From contig CAVOQD010000006.1 of NCBI GenBank assembly GCA_963698255.1, forward strand, positions 1 to 64,000: a stretch of DNA of 64,000 bases, written 5' to 3'. This DNA comes from JAWKOK01 sp963698255. GTDB lineage: Bacteria > Chloroflexota > Anaerolineae > Caldilineales > Caldilineaceae. Positions 8,271 through 18,879 of the stretch are shown here, piece by piece (position 1 is the stretch's first letter; every line of letters starts with the position of its first letter). The notes beneath the pieces were generated by a model, which made no database searches, was not told the origin of the DNA, and saw only the letters and a list, made by a program, of their open reading frames with translations. A program made the position numbers and the translations under genes.

Positions 8271-9788
8271 GTGACGGTGACACCCGCCCCACCCCACTCT
8301 GACTCAGAGAGCAGAACCGCGACCCCGTGGCTTGGTCCGATGATTTTTTTCGCCGCCACGGGGTCGGCTTTTGCCCTCTATGTAGCCACTTTGGCGCAGG
8401 GATTGACCTGGGCGCATCATGGCGCCGACGGCGGGGAACTGATCGCAGCGGCAGTCACGCGTGGCGTTCCTCATCCGCCCGGCTACCCGCTCTATACGTC
8501 TCTGTTGCGCGGCTGGCTGGGGTTGCTGAGCGCAGTCGCCCCTGCCACGGACCTTGCCTGGCAGGGCAACCTGCTCAGCGCGCTGCTTGCCGCGCTCAGT
8601 GTCGGCGTGACGACGCTGGTCGCAATGCACCTCTTTCGCAGCCGTCCGTCAACATGGCTATGGGCGTTGCTGGCAGGCCTGGCCTGGGCTGTCAGTTCGC
8701 TCCCATGGAGCCAGGCGGTAATCACCGAAGTCTATGCCTTGCACATGCTTGCCATGACCCTGCTGGCCTGGGCGGTGTTGGTCCACCCGGATCGGCCGCT
8801 GTTGCTGATTCCGATCATTGCCGTTGGCGTTGCCAACCATCTGACATTTGCTCTGCTCCTCCCCGCCGCCCTCTACTACATCTGGGCCAAACATCGGCAA
8901 CAAAAGGCGTTTCAGCGTACACTGGTCGGTATGGCCCTCGGCGTCCTGCTGGGCATGGCTTTCTATCTGCGCCTTCCGTTGCTGGCGATGGGCAACGGCA
9001 AGCCGCCGCCGGTGAACTGGGGATATGCGGATAACTGGCAGGGCTTTTTGTGGCTGGTCAGCGGCAGCGCCTATCGAGGCTATCTGTTTGATGGCCCACT
9101 GACGAGCGCAATCGACCGTCTGGCCGCTTGGGCAAATACGTTGGCGTCCCAGTTGACCCCCATCGGCCTGGGGCTTGCCCTCTGGGGCTTGGCCTATTGG
9201 GACGAGTATTGGCCTTCCATGCGCACCTTTGCGCTGCTCTGGATGCTGCCAGTCAGCGCCTACTCTCTGGCCTACTACACGCGAGACAATGAGATCTATT
9301 TGTTGCCCGTGGTCTGGATGCTCACGCTCCTGTTCGCGACAGGCGCCTATGCCTTCGCCGACTGGATCAAGACAAAGATGTCATCTCCTGCGGTCGCCCA
9401 TCTGGTCGGCGGCGTAGCAGTCGGCGGTTTGATCGTGTTGGCTGTTTTCCGCGCCCCCGAGATTATGCTCCACACCACAGACGAAGCTGAGATCTTCCTG
9501 GCCGGCGCTCAAGAAGTGATCGAGCCGGGCAGCATCGTCATTACCCGCGACGATACCACCACATTCGCACTCTGGTACGCCAACTGGGGCAGTCAAGAAT
9601 TGCAGGAAAGCGCGCCGGATGTGGTATTGGTAAATGACGCGCTCTATCAGTTCGAATGGTATCGCCGACTTCTTGGGGACCTGTATCCCCATGTTCCCGG
9701 CGTCGATCAGTCAGTAGAGACCCTGTTGGCTGCAAATCGAAACGAACGCCCAGTCTTTTTCAGCGAGACTACTGCCCATCGTCCCTGA
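8271..9788 (+). CDS. DUF2723 multi-pass membrane protein (mannosyltransferase-like)
   Basis: An intact 505-residue protein starting at GTG, with ten or more hydrophobic helices. The first third carries the hallmark DUF2723 sequence AHHGADGGELIAAAVTRGVP followed by HPPGYPLY. This family is related to GT-C protein O-mannosyltransferases that use polyprenyl-phosphate sugars on the outer face of the membrane. The C-terminal 110 residues are a soluble domain. It probably transfers a lipid-carried sugar exported by the glycan pathway of this cluster; acceptor unknown. Confidence 0.82.
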   Translation: MTVTPAPPHSDSESRTATPWLGPMIFFAATGSAFALYVATLAQGLTWAHHGADGGELIAAAVTRGVPHPPGYPLYTSLLRGWLGLLSAVAPATDLAWQGNLLSALLAALSVGVTTLVAMHLFRSRPSTWLWALLAGLAWAVSSLPWSQAVITEVYALHMLAMTLLAWAVLVHPDRPLLLIPIIAVGVANHLTFALLLPAALYYIWAKHRQQKAFQRTLVGMALGVLLGMAFYLRLPLLAMGNGKPPPVNWGYADNWQGFLWLVSGSAYRGYLFDGPLTSAIDRLAAWANTLASQLTPIGLGLALWGLAYWDEYWPSMRTFALLWMLPVSAYSLAYYTRDNEIYLLPVVWMLTLLFATGAYAFADWIKTKMSSPAVAHLVGGVAVGGLIVLAVFRAPEIMLHTTDEAEIFLAGAQEVIEPGSIVITRDDTTTFALWYANWGSQELQESAPDVVLVNDALYQFEWYRRLLGDLYPHVPGVDQSVETLLAANRNERPVFFSETTAHRP

Positions 9789-9844
9789 AGAACCAGTTGA
9801 CGCCTGCTGGTCCTCTATGGCGTCACCGATAGCATCGAGTTCCT

Positions 9845-11734
9845 ATGACCATTTCCGCTTCCGATGATCGACAAACAGACCGACGGCAAACCGTCGCGTG
9901 GGCGACTGGTGCGTCGCTCCCTGTTTGTCCTATCTGATTGCTGTGTTGCTTTTGCTCAGCGTCTTTGTCGTGCGTTTTGCGTATCAAGGATGGATCGTGT
10001 TTCAGAGCGCCTCCAGCATGTTGGAGGCTAGTGAAAGGTGATCCGTCGGCTGCCCAACTGCCCCTGATCCGCGACGAGTTCCAGCAGATCGCCGGCGCGG
10101 TGGAAGCTGTTGACGGACAGCTTTCTCCGCTCAAGCCGGCGCTGAACCGTCTGGAGGGATTCACAACCTACGGCAGCACCATCGCCGCTGCGCCGGAACT
10201 GCTGTCGGCAGGCAACGCTATGGCCGACATCGGCGGCCAAACACTTGCCCTGCTCACGCCGTCGCTGGCTCAATCCGGCGATCTGAGTCTCGCCGAGTTG
10301 GTTGAAACGCTGGCCACGAGCGGTGAGGATCTGGCCCAACTGACCCCGGATGCGGAAGCTGCCGCTCACCTGCTCGATTCAATCGACACAACTCAGCTTC
10401 ATCCGGCCGTTGCAGGGCAGGTCAAAGATGTGCAGATGTTGGGCAGCCTGCTGCCCACCGGCCTGCGTCTGGCGCCGTTCGCCTCGTCGCTCCTAGGCTT
10501 TGACGGACCGAAGACCTATCTGGTTCTCGTCCACAACAACCATGAATTGCGTGCCACCGGCGGATTCATCTCGGCTGTCGGCCGTTTGACCATCGAAGAC
10601 GGACGGGTTGTGGCGTTGGATTTCGCCGACAGCTATGACCTCTATCGCAGAGACGGCGAATACCCGCCAGCGCCTCTGGCCATGCAGCAGTACATGAACA
10701 TTCCGGTCATGCTCTTTCGGGACACCAATTGGTCGCCTGATTTTCCCACTTCGGCCCAGTTGGCACGCTCCTACTACCAGCAGGAGACGGGAGTAGATGT
10801 CGATGGCGTGGTCAGCATCGACATGTATGCCGTCGAGAAGCTGGTGCAGGCATTGGGACCGCTTCACATTGCCGGCTCAGACCAGGCGATCACGGGCGGC
10901 AACGTCGTCGAATTTATCAAGGAGGTGTGGGCGCAACCGTTGGAGACCGACGGAGAGGCCGATTCTGACACGGGCGGCGCCTGGTGGTCCCAGCGCAAGG
11001 AGTTTATGCCTGCCCTGGCCGGCGCAGCCCTGCAACGGCTTGAATCAGGCAACGTAGATGTGGTCGCGCTGGCTAAGGCAGGATTGGCCAGCCTCGACGA
11101 GCGCGCGATCCAAGTTTGGCTGGCGGGAAGCGACGCGGCGCCATTGCTTGCAGAGCTTGGTTGGGATGGTAGTCTACAGCCCGATGACGAGGCTGATTTC
11201 TTGGCATTGGTTGACACCAATATGGGGTACAACAAGGTGAACTCGGTCATCCAGCCGACGATGCGCTATGAGCTCACATGGCCCCAGGGAGAAGATGAGC
11301 CGGCCGTCGCCACAGCCACCATCGAATACTTGCATCCCGTCAGTAGTGCCAGCCAATTGTGCGACCAGACGCCTCGCTACGGCGACAGCTACGACGACAT
11401 GGTTGAGCGCTGTTACTTTGACTATGTGAGACTCTATGTCCCTGCCGGAAGCAAGTTGATCGACGCCCGCGGGTTTGAGCTTGACTCAGTCACAAGTCGC
11501 CGTGGAGAGAATGGAACGCAGGTCTTCACCGGTTGGTTTGTCCTGCCGCCTGGGCAGGAACACGAGGTCTCATTCACCTATGAACTGCCCCCTGCCATCA
11601 CGCAAGACGACTACCGGTTGGTCGTACAACGTCAGTCCGGAACAGCAGGGCTGCCGCTGCAGATCCGCGTCGGTGGAGCGACGCTCGATACGCTGGTAGA
11701 GAACGGTCGATTTGAATGGGCGGCGGAACAGTAG
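9845..11734 (+). CDS. DUF4012 domain protein (frameshifted N-terminus)
   Basis: The main open frame gives the DUF4012 domain, with the characteristic TYLVLVHNNHELRATGGFIS and later SYYQQETGVDVDGVVSIDMY, typical of large extracellular proteins in Chloroflexota and Actinobacteria. The N-terminal membrane anchor (YLIAVLLLLSVFVV) is in another frame between about 9925 and 10030, and an initial basic cytoplasmic tail starts at the ATG at 9845, so at least two single-base breaks (about 9920 and 10035) are needed. The C-terminal 150 residues are beta-rich. Function is unproven; the position after polysaccharide genes suggests a role in surface polymer handling. Confidence 0.72.
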
Positions 11735-11747
11735 GGAGCCTCTGTTT

Positions 11748-11774
11748 GTACCACGACATTTATGTCGTAGGTAC
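11748..11774. repeat. Palindrome between convergent genes
   Basis: GTACC and ACGACAT pair with ATGTCGT and GGTAC around a two-base loop, with one bulged A. It lies between the ends of the DUF4012 and sirtuin genes and could form a hairpin on either transcript, but has no T tract, so a Rho-independent terminator is not supported. Confidence 0.5.
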
Positions 11775-11833
11775 CCCCAGTCAACCGGCCTGTGCCTTCG
11801 ATTGCTGAAATGTCGACAGATACGTGCCAGGTT

Positions 11834-12583
11834 TTACTGGCCCTGAATTGCCTCGATCAGCATCGGCAACACCTCGCCGCTTGGTCCCTCCAGAAACAGG
11901 TCTGCGATCTCCGTGATCGCACCGGCGACCGGATTTACGTCGATGACCACCGCACCGGACCCTTTGGCGCGTTGAGGCAACAGGGCTGCCGGATAGACAA
12001 TGCCGCTGGTTCCCACCACCAACATCACATCACAATCGGCCGTGGCACGGTCCGCCTGCTCGATCGCCCGCGAAGGCAGAGGCTCGCCGAACCAGACCAC
12101 GTTTGGGCGCACGAGACCGCCGCAACGTTCACAGATGGGCGGATCATCGGCAAGCCGCTCTTGGGGCGTCAGGGCATGCTTTGCGCGGCAACGATTGCAG
12201 CGAAAGCGTGCGATATTGCCGTGCAAATGTACAACGGAACGGCTCCCGGCGCGCTCATGCAGATCATCGACATTTTGGGTCACGAGCAGGAATTCGGGAA
12301 CTAGTGTTTCCAACATCGCCAATGCTTTGTGCCCTGCATTGGGCGCCGCAGATTCAACCCCGTCGAGGCGCGACATGTACCACTGCCAGACAAGGCTCGG
12401 CTCGGCCGCAAAGCCGGCCTGCGACGCCAACTGCTCGGGGTCGAAGCGGCTCCACAGGCCGGTCAGCGCGTCTCGAAAGGTAGGCACGCCGGATTCGGCG
12501 CTCACACCCGCGCCGGTCAGGCAGACAACACGGCGGGCGTTGCGAATGGAGATTGCAGCGGTCTGGAGAGATTCAAGGTTCAT
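11834..12583 (-). CDS. cobB: NAD-dependent protein deacylase (sirtuin, class III type)
   Basis: A 249-residue sirtuin from the ATG at 12583; the frame stays open upstream into a palindromic repeat. Visible motifs are GAGVSAESGVPTFRD (NAD binding), TQNVDDLH, the catalytic His in HLHGN, and a zinc site with CNRC and CERC. WYMSRL contains the Tyr-x-x-Arg pair that in SIRT5 and E. coli CobB binds the carboxylate of succyl- and malonyl-lysine, so desuccinylation is plausible as well as deacetylation. The enzyme releases nicotinamide and O-acyl-ADP-ribose. It is followed downstream by the convergent DUF4012 gene. Confidence 0.88.
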   Translation of the reverse strand: MNLESLQTAAISIRNARRVVCLTGAGVSAESGVPTFRDALTGLWSRFDPEQLASQAGFAAEPSLVWQWYMSRLDGVESAAPNAGHKALAMLETLVPEFLLVTQNVDDLHERAGSRSVVHLHGNIARFRCNRCRAKHALTPQERLADDPPICERCGGLVRPNVVWFGEPLPSRAIEQADRATADCDVMLVVGTSGIVYPAALLPQRAKGSGAVVIDVNPVAGAITEIADLFLEGPSGEVLPMLIEAIQGQ

Positions 12584-12593
12584 CTTGGGCGCC

Positions 12594-12672
12594 AAAAACA
12601 AAGATCGAAGAATAGAGATCATGCCTGTGCGCTCAAGCGACTGTTCTTCAATCTTCGATCTTTGTTCTTTTT
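12594..12672. repeat. Palindromic repeat, AAGATCGAAGAACAAAG family
   Basis: AACAAAGATCGAAGAATAG is matched at the other end by its near complement ending CTTCGATCTTTGTTC. The same core recurs at 37139-37242 and 37918-38013 inside the YfhO-flippase gene. Here it sits between the sirtuin start and the apgM stop. Confidence 0.7.
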
Positions 12673-12675
12673 CTG

Positions 12676-13910
12676 TTACGCACCAAATCGCTTCAGCCGC
12701 CCGGCGTGAGCCATGGCCTGGGGCACCAGGTAGGTGGCATGGAAGACACCCAAGTGGCCGCTGGCGCAGGCGCGTTCGCCAAAGGACTGGACCTGATCGG
12801 GCATGGCCGTCGGACTCCAGAGCAGTGTCGGCACCGGATGCCAGCTATGCTTGCGCAGCTTGGCCGGCGTGCTGTGGTCGCCGGTGACGATGAGCGCGCC
12901 CGGATTGAGGGCCAGGATGCGCGGCATCAGTGCATCCACGACCTCGATCTCGTGGACCTTGGCGTCAAAGTTGCCGTCCTCGCCATAGCTGTCCGTCTTC
13001 TTGACGTGAATGAAGAAGAAGTCGTAGTCATCCCAGACCTCCTCAAGGGCATCGATCTCATGGTTGGGGCGGTCACCCTCGAAATCGATGATCTCCATGC
13101 CGACCAACTGCGCAACGCCCTTGTACATGGGATAGACGGCAATGGCCGCCGCACGCATGCCGTAGATCTCCGGGAAGCGGGGCAGTCCCGGATCCTTGGC
13201 CAGACCGCGCAGGTTGAGGCTGTTGGCCTTGGGCTCATCGGCCAGGGCGGCGCGGGCGGCCTCGACCCAGGCGTTGACCAGTTCGGCGGTGCGGACGCCC
13301 TCCGTCGGTGCCGCTGTCGTCGAGCACGGGCAGCGGCATCTTGCCGGTCATCAGCGGATCGGTCTCGCTCAGATGGCCGCCCAGTCCCTCGCCGCGGATC
13401 ACGAGCACAAAACGATGCTCTTTCACCGGCTTCGACAAAGACTTCGTAGCCGGGCAGCGACATCGCCGGTCGCTTCCTGCAGTTTGGCGGCCAGCCGAAT
13501 ACACTCGTCGGTGCTGATGCGACCGGCGCGCCGGTCGGTGATGATGCCGTCGGCATCGGCGCTGGCGAAGTTGCCGCGTGCCGCAATGTCGTTCGGTCCC
13601 AGATCGGAAACCGATGCCCAGCGCCTCCAGCACACCACGCCCGATCTCATAGTGCACCGGATCGTAGCTGAAGAGGCTGAGGTGGGCCGGGCCGCTGCCC
13701 GGCTCGATCCCCGGTCGGATCGGCGTACTGAGGCCAACCGTGCCTTCGGCCGCCATCTGGTCCAGGTTGGGTGTATTGGCGGTTTCAAGCTCGGTCAAGC
13801 CGCCGGCTTCCATGGGCAGGCCACCCAGTCCATCCATGACCAGGAGGACGATTTTGCCGCCATCCTGATGCAGATCTCTGCATGAGATCAAACTCTGTGA
13901 AGACAGACAT
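12676..13910 (-). CDS. apgM: 2,3-bisphosphoglycerate-independent phosphoglycerate mutase, archaeal type (several frameshifts)
   Basis: The pieces together make one ApgM protein of about 410 residues. The N-terminus has GGKIVLLVMDGLGGLP with the metal-binding Asp, then NTPNLDQMAAEGTVGL and the Ser region GIEPGSGPAHLSLFSYDP; the middle has GPNDIAARGNFASAD; the C-terminus has DFFFIHVKKTDSYGEDGNF and ALIVTGDHSTPAKLRKHSWHPVP with the metal-binding Asp and His residues. Frame changes are needed near 13880, 13605, 13450 and 13310. The most likely start is the ATG at 13910. The enzyme interconverts 3- and 2-phosphoglycerate. The many breaks look like sequence errors rather than decay, because each segment is well preserved. 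Confidence 0.82.
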
Positions 13911-14008
13911 ATTTAGTTGACTCCTACGTATGCTATACTTTTTGATCGAATACGATTCCATCAGTTTCCATCTGGAATTCATCAGATCCAGTTTATCACA
14001 GTAGCACA

Positions 14009-14041
14009 AAAAACAGCCGGGTCAGCATAAGCTGAACCCGA
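14009..14041 (-). terminator. Rho-independent terminator after the ABC ATPase gene
   Basis: On the minus strand CGGGTTCAGC and GCTGACCCG form a 9-bp stem with one bulged A and a four-base loop, followed closely by a run of six T. It lies about 50 bases after the stop of the MalK-like ATPase gene and ends the transcript reading from the right. Confidence 0.75.
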
Positions 14042-14092
14042 CTGCTCACTTTACTATTTTACAACCACCGTGTGTACCGTCGAAGGAACGGC

Positions 14093-15254
14093 TACATCAA
14101 GTGCATATCCGCACATCTGGGATGGTCTTCAATAAATCGAAAGACCTTAGTCAGAAAGTGAGTCTCGGTCTTCGGATCGAAGATGTGGGCATTGGCCATG
14201 TTGACGGCCAGCTCGACATCGTCGCCCGGTCGCAACCTTGACACGAGGATCGACACGGGCGATGAACTGCTTGTCGTCCTTGGTGATCAGGTAGAGGAAG
14301 ATCTCATTGCCCATCAACTCGGTCACATCCACCTTGGCGCTCATGTCGGATTCCAGGATGCCGGGCGGCGTAAACTCCTTGGAATGAATGTCTTCCGGGC
14401 GAATGCCGAAGATGACTTCCTTGCCCTTGTGCTCGCGCCAGTGCGCTGGCCTTGGGTTCCGGCACTTCGAGGCGGAAACCGCCGGCGTTGATCTCAAGCT
14501 TGCCGTCGCTCTCGACCAGGGTGGCGTCGAAGAAGTTCATGCTCGGGCTGCCGATGAAGCCGCCGACAAAGACGTTGTTCGGATGGTCGTAGAGGTTCTG
14601 CGGCGAATCGATCTGCTGCAGGAGGCCATCCTTCATGACGGCAATGCGGGAGGCCATGGTCATGGCCTCGACCTGGTCATGGGTCACGTAGATGAAGGTG
14701 GTGGCCAGGCGCTGGTGCAGACGGGTGAGCTGGGCACGGGTCTGCACACGCAGCTTGGCATCCAGGTTGGAGAGCGGCTCGTCAAAGAGGAAGACGGCCG
14801 GTTCACGCACAATGGCACGACCCACAGCCACACGCTGGCGCTGACCACCGGAGAGCTGCTTCGGCTTGCGATCCAGCAGATGGCCGATATCCAGAATGTC
14901 GGCCGCTTCCTTCACGCGGCGGTCGATGTCAGCCTTGGGCGTCTTGCGCAGCTTCAGGCCAAAGGCCATGTTGTCGTAGACGCTCATGTGCGGATAGAGC
15001 GCGTAGCTCTGGAACACCATGGCGATGTCGCGATCCTTGGGCGGCACGTCGTTCACCACACGATCGCCGATCATGATGTTGCCTTCGCTGATCTCTTCCA
15101 GGCCGGCCAGCAGACGCAGGCTCGTCGTCTTGCCACAACCGGACGGGCCGACAAAGACCAGGAACTCCTTGTCCTCGACCTCAATGTTCAGGTCGTTGAC
15201 AGCCACAACATCACCAAATCGCTTGTAGACATGATCAAATGTTACACTAGCCAT
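14093..15254 (-). CDS. ABC transporter ATP-binding protein, MalK/UgpC (CUT1) family (two frameshifts)
   Basis: A nucleotide-binding subunit of about 387 residues. Walker A is GPSGCGKTT, the signature LSGGQRQRVA, Walker B VFLFDEPLSNLDAKLR, and the H-loop YVTHDQVEA; the C-terminal half is the OB-like MalK regulatory domain (FGIRPEDI). The frame changes near 14440 and again near 14225, after which the protein ends at 14093. In CUT1 systems such ATPases (MsmX, MsmK) often serve several sugar importers encoded elsewhere. Here it follows peptide-transport genes but has a 128-base gap and its own terminator, so it may be a shared ATPase. Confidence 0.88.
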
Positions 15255-15382
15255 TTAGGTTTTTCTCCTTTGGGTCAGAGAAATACAGGATTTTTTGCTT
15301 TCCATAATGGAGAGGCAATTCGCTTCTAAAGTATAGCACAGTACAAATTCGGTTGGCAACCTAAGAAAATGCGTCCGAAATC

Positions 15383-16614
15383 TTACGAATGGAAGCGTAG
15401 TTTTCGCCACTCTTCATCAAAATCCATCGCTTCATCGAACTCCTGCTTGACCTGCGCCATCAGCTCCGGCTGGGTCAGCAGATCGACCGCAGTCAGGGCC
15501 ATGGCCTTGGCCGAGCGGATCAACGCATCGTGGCCGCGCTGGCTGGCCGCCGCCTCGGCAAATTCCGGCGTGTGGCCGCCCGTGCCCGGATCGGCAATCA
15601 CGACATAGGGGTGGATCGACGGCACGACCTGGCTGACGTTGCCCATGTCGCTGGATCCCATGCGCTCGCCAGGCAGCGGTTCCTGCACATCTTCGCCCAG
15701 CGGCACGATGTTTTCGGCAAAAAGGCGCGCCATGGTCGGATTGGCGATGCGGTTGGCGTAGTGGGTGAAATGCTTGTACTCCATGGTCGCGCCCGCGCCC
15801 AAGGCCCCGGCCTCAGCGCAGCGGATAACCTTCTGCAGCACCTCGAACGAGGCTTCCGATGATGCGGCTCGCACGCTGAACGAAGCCGCGGCATACTTGG
15901 GGACAATGTTGGCCGCGTCGCCGCCATGGGTGATGATGCCGTGAATGCGCACGTCAGGCGTCAGGTGTTGGCGCAGGGCGTTGATGTTGTTGAAGGTCTG
16001 AATGCAGGCGTCCAGCGCGTTGATGCCCAGATCGGGGGCGGCGGCGGCATGGGCAGTCTTGCCGAAAAACTCGAAGTCGACCTTGTTGGAAGCCAAGGTG
16101 CCACGCGTCGTCATCGCCTTTGTGCCAGGATGGATCATCATGGCTGCGTCAACGCCGTCAAAGACGCCCCGCTCGACCATGATCACCTTGCCGCCGCCCT
16201 TTTCCTCTGCCGGCGTGCCGATGAGCATGACTGTGCCGGGCAGTTCCTCGCGGATCGATTGGACAGCCAGGGCTGCGCCCGTCGCCGCCGTGCCGATGAT
16301 GTTGTGACCACAGGCATGGCCCAGACCGGGCAAAGCGTCGTACTCGGCGACAAAGGCAACGGTCGGCCCCGGCCGGTCGCAGTCGCTGACGGCCACAAAA
16401 GCGGTCTCCAGGCCGGCCACGCCCCGATCCACCTGATAGCCCGCCTCTTCAGCCGCGCCGGACAGCAGCGCCATCGATTCGTACTCTTCAAATGCAAACT
16501 CAGGATTGGCATGCAGCGTCATGCTCATCTCGATCAGTCGTCGCGATGCTCATCCACATAGTTCGCTGGACCCGTTGCTGCCTTCAGTGTTCTAGCCACA
16601 TTTGGGGTGCTCAC
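15383..16614 (-). CDS. M20-family amidohydrolase/peptidase (frameshift near the N-terminus)
   Basis: The main frame covers 381 residues of an M20D (AbgB/HipO-like) metallo-amidohydrolase: metal ligands in GHACGHNIIGTA and PAEEKGGGK, then MIHPG, the dimerisation domain with GKTAHAAAAPDLGINALDA, and a final PGTGGHTPEF. A sensible N-terminal extension (VDEHRDELIEM) is in the other frame, joined by one missing base near 16540, and could start at a GTG at 16614. Such enzymes remove acyl or aminobenzoyl groups from amino acids or short peptides. The position right after the peptide permease genes suggests that it processes the imported compound. Confidence 0.85.
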
Positions 16615-16662
16615 GAATATTCGGTCGTCCATTGGACGACTTCTGATGGAATCTGCTCGCGG

Positions 16663-17592
16663 TCATTGAATCTTGCGCGGATCCAGCGCGTCGCGCAGGC
16701 CGTCGCCGATGTAGTTGATGGAGATCACGGTCAGGAAGATCATCAGGCCGGGGAAGAAGGCCATCCACCAGTTGCCTTTGCGCATCTCGTCCTGGGCCGC
16801 GTTGAGCATGTTGCCCCAGGTCGGCGTCGGCGGCTGGACGCCAAAGCCGAGAAAGCTGAGCCCCGATTCGGCGATGATTGAGCCGGCCACCAGCAGGGTG
16901 GCCGCCACGATGATCGGCGTGGCTGTGTTGGGCAGCACATGGCGAAAGACGATGCGCATGTTGCCGATGCCGAGCGGTACGCGCCGCCTCAACAAATTCC
17001 TTCTCCTTCAGGCCCAGAAATTGACCACGCACCAGCCGCGCCACGCCGGTCCAGGAGAGGATGCCCAGGATCAGCACGATGCCGCCCACGCCGCCATAGG
17101 CGGTGAAGATGGGCACCTCCAGGCTGCGCATCAGCAGCGACATGATGATGAGCATGAAGATACGCGGCAGCGAGATAAAGAGATCGGTGATGCGCATCAG
17201 CAGATTGTCGACGTCGCGCCGCCGTAGTAGCCGGACATCGAACCGATCAGCGTGCCGATGGTCACCCCGACCACCGTGGCCATCAGGCCGATGCTCAGGG
17301 AAATGCGTCCTCCGTAGAGGATGCGTGTGAACATGTCGCGCCCCAAGCGTATCCGTGCCCATGGGGTGTTCGAGACTGGGCGGCTCGCGACGCTCGCGCA
17401 TGCTGCTCTTCTCCGGATCATAAGGGCTGAGCCAGGAGACTGAAGACTGACGCCAAAGATCATGCAGGCGAGCACGATCACACCGACCATGGCCATGTGA
17501 TGACGACGAAAGTGACGCCAGATCATGCTGCGCATGGAGCGCTCTTTGTAGGGTTGGCCGGTCAGATCAACGGACGTTGTCGCTGCCGTCAT
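16663..17592 (-). CDS. Peptide/opine ABC transporter permease, OppC/DppC family (frameshifts)
   Basis: An inner-membrane permease of about 300 residues in several frames. The start MTAATTSVDL at 17592 follows GGGAG; a GTG four codons earlier is also possible. Then come a first helix (HMAMVGVIVLACMIFGV), GRDMFTRILYGGRISLSIGL (the OppC signature), FISLPRIFMLIIMSLLM, LSWTGVARLVRGQ with the EAA loop (KEKEFVEAA), and FLTVISINYIGDGLRDALDP at the end. Frame changes fall near 17430, 17210 and 16980. It forms the membrane channel with OppB and starts 52 bases after the OppB stop. Confidence 0.85.
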
Positions 17593-17643
17593 GGTCGCTC
17601 CCACAGAGATCGTTCGGGCCGGAAACGTCCAGTCAATGATCGT

Positions 17644-18671
17644 CTAGTCATAGGTGACACGCGGGTCGAGATAGGCATAGAAGATATCTGCCAATAAGTT
17701 GAAGAGGATGATCAGCACTGCATTGATCATGACAATGCCCATGAGCATGGGATAATCGACACGCTGGGCTGAGCGATAGAAGAGCCGCCCCATGCCCGGC
17801 CACGAAAAGATCGTCTCCGTGAAGAGCGCGCCGCCGAAGAGCAGCGGCAGTTCCAGCGCAATCACCGTGATCACCGGGGTGATGGCGTTCTTGATGGCAT
17901 GGTACCAGATCACGCGTCGCTCTGCCAGCCCCTTGGCCCGCGCCGTGCGGATATAGTCCAGGTGGATGACTTCCAACATCTGACCGCGCATGTAGCGCGT
18001 GTAGGTGCCGGCCCCGTACAGCGCCAGCATGGTCACGGGCAGGATCATGTGCTGGATCCGTTGCCAGAGGGTCGGATCGTCGACGCCGTAGGGCGCCATG
18101 CCGCCGCCGGGCATGAGCGGCGCGCAATCCGCGCAGTCGGTGAAATTGGACAAGGCAAATCCTGTCGTTGGGCTGACCGGATTGTTGAGCCAGACGTTGA
18201 AGACAATGATCAGGATCAGACCAAACCAGAAAATCGGGAATCGCCTGTCCGACAAAGGCCATGAAGGTGGCCACATGATCAAAGAGCGAGTATTGCCTGA
18301 GCGCCGAAAGAATACCGATGGGGATGGCGATCAGCAGGGTCACGAAGATGCGAGACCGACATCAACTTCAGCGTATTGGGCAGCCGTTCGCCGATCTCGG
18401 CCAGCACGGGTCGCCGTGTGGCATTGCTATAGCCCCAGTCGCCCACAATGATGCGGCCTGGCCCAGGCCAGATAGCGTTCGTGGATCGGGCTTGATCCAG
18501 GCCCAGTTGCTCTTCAAGACGCGCAATGTCTTCCGCGGTTAGATTGGGGTTTTCCTCAAAGGCCGACGTCGGCCCGCCCGGCGCCAATGAGATCAGGCCG
18601 AAGACGACCATGCTGATGACGATCAGAAGGGGAATCGCCTGCAACAGACGGCGGATGATATATCCGGAAAT
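17644..18671 (-). CDS. Peptide/opine ABC transporter permease, OppB/DppB family (frameshifts)
   Basis: A permease of about 340 residues. The N-terminus ISGYIIRRLLQAIPLLIVIS is the classical OppB start, then FGLISLAPGGP, GDWGYSNATRRPV, a large periplasmic loop with CADCAPLMPGG, and the EAA region LDYIRTARAKGLAERRVIW followed by ALELPLLFGGALFTETIFSW and YLDPRVTYD. Breaks occur near 18490, 18345 and 18235. AGGAGG at 18678-18683 lies six bases before an ATT codon at 18671, so either ATT is used or a start codon has been misread; a TTG lies at 18644. Confidence 0.85.
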
Positions 18672-18879
18672 AGGACACCTCCTGCCGCATCGGGCGGCTG
18701 GATGAACAATCGTACATGTATCGGTCGTTGACGAATTGTCGAGCCAAAGATCGCAGACTTCTGGTGGGATGACCGGGTGACAAGTGTGACGAGTCGCGTT
18801 TTCACCCGGTCACCTTGTCACCGTGCTCATTCGTGATGCTAGAGACGACTGAACTCGCAATTACTGGCCTACCGTCGAT

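Noticed and set aside
12676..13910. Programmed ribosomal frameshifting in apgM and other genes
   Set aside because: Breaks are many, differ in direction and lack a common slippery site with downstream structure; indel errors explain them more simply.
14388..15329. Long plus-strand open frame opposite the ABC ATPase gene
   Set aside because: It is the mirror of a well-conserved ATPase in a G+C-rich sequence; the product is repetitive in Val, His and Asp and has no family pattern.
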